Source of the DNA: Flavobacteriales bacterium
GTDB lineage: Bacteria > Bacteroidota > Bacteroidia > Flavobacteriales > JADGDT01
Length of the DNA stretch: 5,677 nucleotides
Direction: 5' to 3'
Assembly: GCA_023145275.1 (NCBI GenBank)
Contig: JAGLEB010000200.1
Span: 1-5,677, forward strand
Each line of letters opens with the position of its first letter. The stretch's first letter is position 1. Shown in pieces: positions 5,279 through 5,677 of the stretch. Under the pieces are notes generated by a model. The model worked only from the letters and a program-made list of their open reading frames with translations. It was not told where the DNA came from and made no database searches. The translations under genes were made by a program, and so were the position numbers.

Positions 5279-5565
5279 TATTTTTTCTTTGAGGCTTTTT
5301 CTGACTTCTTCTCAGGATGGCCTCTGAATGTTCTTGTTAAAGAAAATTCACCCAATTTATGACCAACATGATTTTCCGTAATATATACAGGAATAAATTG
5401 CTTTCCGTTATGTACTGCTACGGTATGGCCTATAAACTCAGGAACTATCGTTGATCTTCTTGACCAAGTTTTCAAAACACTTTTTTGCTTGGTTTGGTTC
5501 ATTCTCATGATCTTATTCATCAAATGATCGTCAACAAAAGGTCCTTTTTTTACGGATCTTGGCAT
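5278..5565 (-). CDS. rpsS: 30S ribosomal protein uS19 (S19)
   Basis: This is a complete 95-aa protein, within the usual 88–96. uS19 lies in the 30S head, pairs with uS13, and contacts the tRNA and the 50S bridge. Signatures are MPRSVKKGPFVDDHLMNKI (1–19), KTWSRRSTIVPEFIGHTVAV (32–51), HNGKQFIPVYITENHVGHKL (52–71) and GEFSLTRTFRGH (72–83), followed by a lysine-rich tail. The MPRSVKKGPFVDxHL opening is common outside Bacteroidota, whereas flavobacterial proteins usually start MARSLKKGPFVHYKL. All six arginine codons are AGA. The stop is TAA. A GGGAG SD-like site lies 8 nt before the ATG, within a 17-nt gap after rplB. Confidence 0.98.
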   Translation of the reverse strand: MPRSVKKGPFVDDHLMNKIMRMNQTKQKSVLKTWSRRSTIVPEFIGHTVAVHNGKQFIPVYITENHVGHKLGEFSLTRTFRGHPEKKSEKASKKK

Positions 5566-5573
5566 TTAATAAA

Positions 5574-5578
5574 CTCCC
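5574..5578 (-). promoter_or_regulatory. Shine–Dalgarno-like site of rpsS
   Basis: GGGAG lies on the minus strand in the rplB–rpsS gap, followed by the 8-nt spacer TTTATTAA and the ATG. Core and spacing are normal for an SD-using bacterium. Confidence 0.65.
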
Positions 5579-5582
5579 GCAT

Positions 5583-5677
5583 TTATTTTTTTCTTTTCTT
5601 TATTATGTACTTATCAGAAGCTTTTCTGATCTTTCTGGTCTTATAACCTTTCGCGTAAACTCCCCAAGGAGATACAG
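5583..5677 (-). CDS. rplB: 50S ribosomal protein uL2 (L2), C-terminal 30 residues only
   Basis: Only the 3' end is in the window. The frame beginning at the third base from the right edge gives 30 residues and a TAA (complement of 5583–5585). The translation includes VSPWGVYAKGYKTRKIRKAS and ends DKYIIKKRKK. This matches the end of uL2, where a PWG…KGxKTRxxxxxxDKxIxxRRK pattern is standard. uL2 is needed for subunit association and peptidyl transfer. The SPWG form resembles Proteobacteria-like L2 rather than the GHPRSRxG form I associate with Bacteroidota and Chlorobi. Its position directly before rpsS is the canonical S10-operon order, which supports the call despite the short fragment. All three arginine codons are AGA. 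Confidence 0.93.
   Translation of the reverse strand, partial: VSPWGVYAKGYKTRKIRKASDKYIIKKRKK

Larger units (their letters stand above)
3832..5677 (-). other. Candidate foreign or mosaic segment of the ribosomal operon
   Basis: The rplB tail, rpsS, rplV, rpsC and rplP share features that the rest of the window lacks. There is an SD-like site before each of the four complete genes and a TTG start. Three of the five stops are TAG. Only 5 of 46 arginine codons are CGN. The protein signatures are not Bacteroidota-like. These are direct readings except the last, which rests on remembered family sequences. The inference is a junction near the 6-nt rplP–rpmC gap; rplP is the least certain member. 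A natural deep lineage or an assembly chimera would look similar. Confidence 0.45.

Noticed and set aside
4906..5362. Two plus-strand ORFs (4906–5163 and 5048–5362) over rplV and rpsS
   Set aside because: Both are antisense shadows of conserved ribosomal genes, and they overlap each other.

Overview
The window is an internal piece of the S10–spc ribosomal protein gene cluster, read entirely from the minus strand. It runs 5'->3' on that strand from the right edge to the left edge. It is AT-rich and almost fully coding: the longest gap between genes is 18 nt, and two genes share a base. There is no RNA gene, mobile element, CRISPR array, promoter or terminator that I can support. Gene order is the canonical bacterial one: rplB (3' end only) – rpsS – rplV – rpsC – rplP – rpmC – rpsQ – rplN – rplX – rplE – rpsN – rpsH – rplF – rplR – rpsE (lacking its 3' end).

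The genes from rpmC to rpsE (left two-thirds) look like Bacteroidota. Their proteins carry Bacteroidota-style signatures, for example zinc-free uS14, the uL24 tail, uL29 with its SPxENP loop, and uS17 starting MERNLRKER. Nearly all of their starts lack a Shine–Dalgarno (SD) sequence and sit behind short A/T-rich leaders, as is usual in that phylum. All of their stops are TAA.

The right third (rplB tail, rpsS, rplV, rpsC and probably rplP) reads differently. Every complete gene there has a purine-rich SD-like site at normal spacing. rpsC starts at TTG behind a full AGGAGG. Three of the five stops are TAG, and arginine is almost always AGA/AGG. The proteins (SPWG in the uL2 tail, MPRSVKKGPF in uS19, an uL22 without the N-terminal extension, an uS3 without the long tail) do not resemble the Bacteroidota versions I know. 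The most interesting reading is a mosaic operon with a junction near rplP/rpmC (about 3826–3834), arising by replacement of ribosomal genes from, or into, an SD-using lineage. A deep-branching lineage or an assembly chimera remains possible.

Functionally, all fifteen products are structural proteins of the 30S or 50S subunit, made from one polycistronic message with tight spacing that favours coupled, balanced synthesis. The small-subunit proteins are uS19, uS3, uS17, uS14, uS8 and uS5. The large-subunit proteins are uL2, uL22, uL16, uL29, uL14, uL24, uL5, uL6 and uL18.
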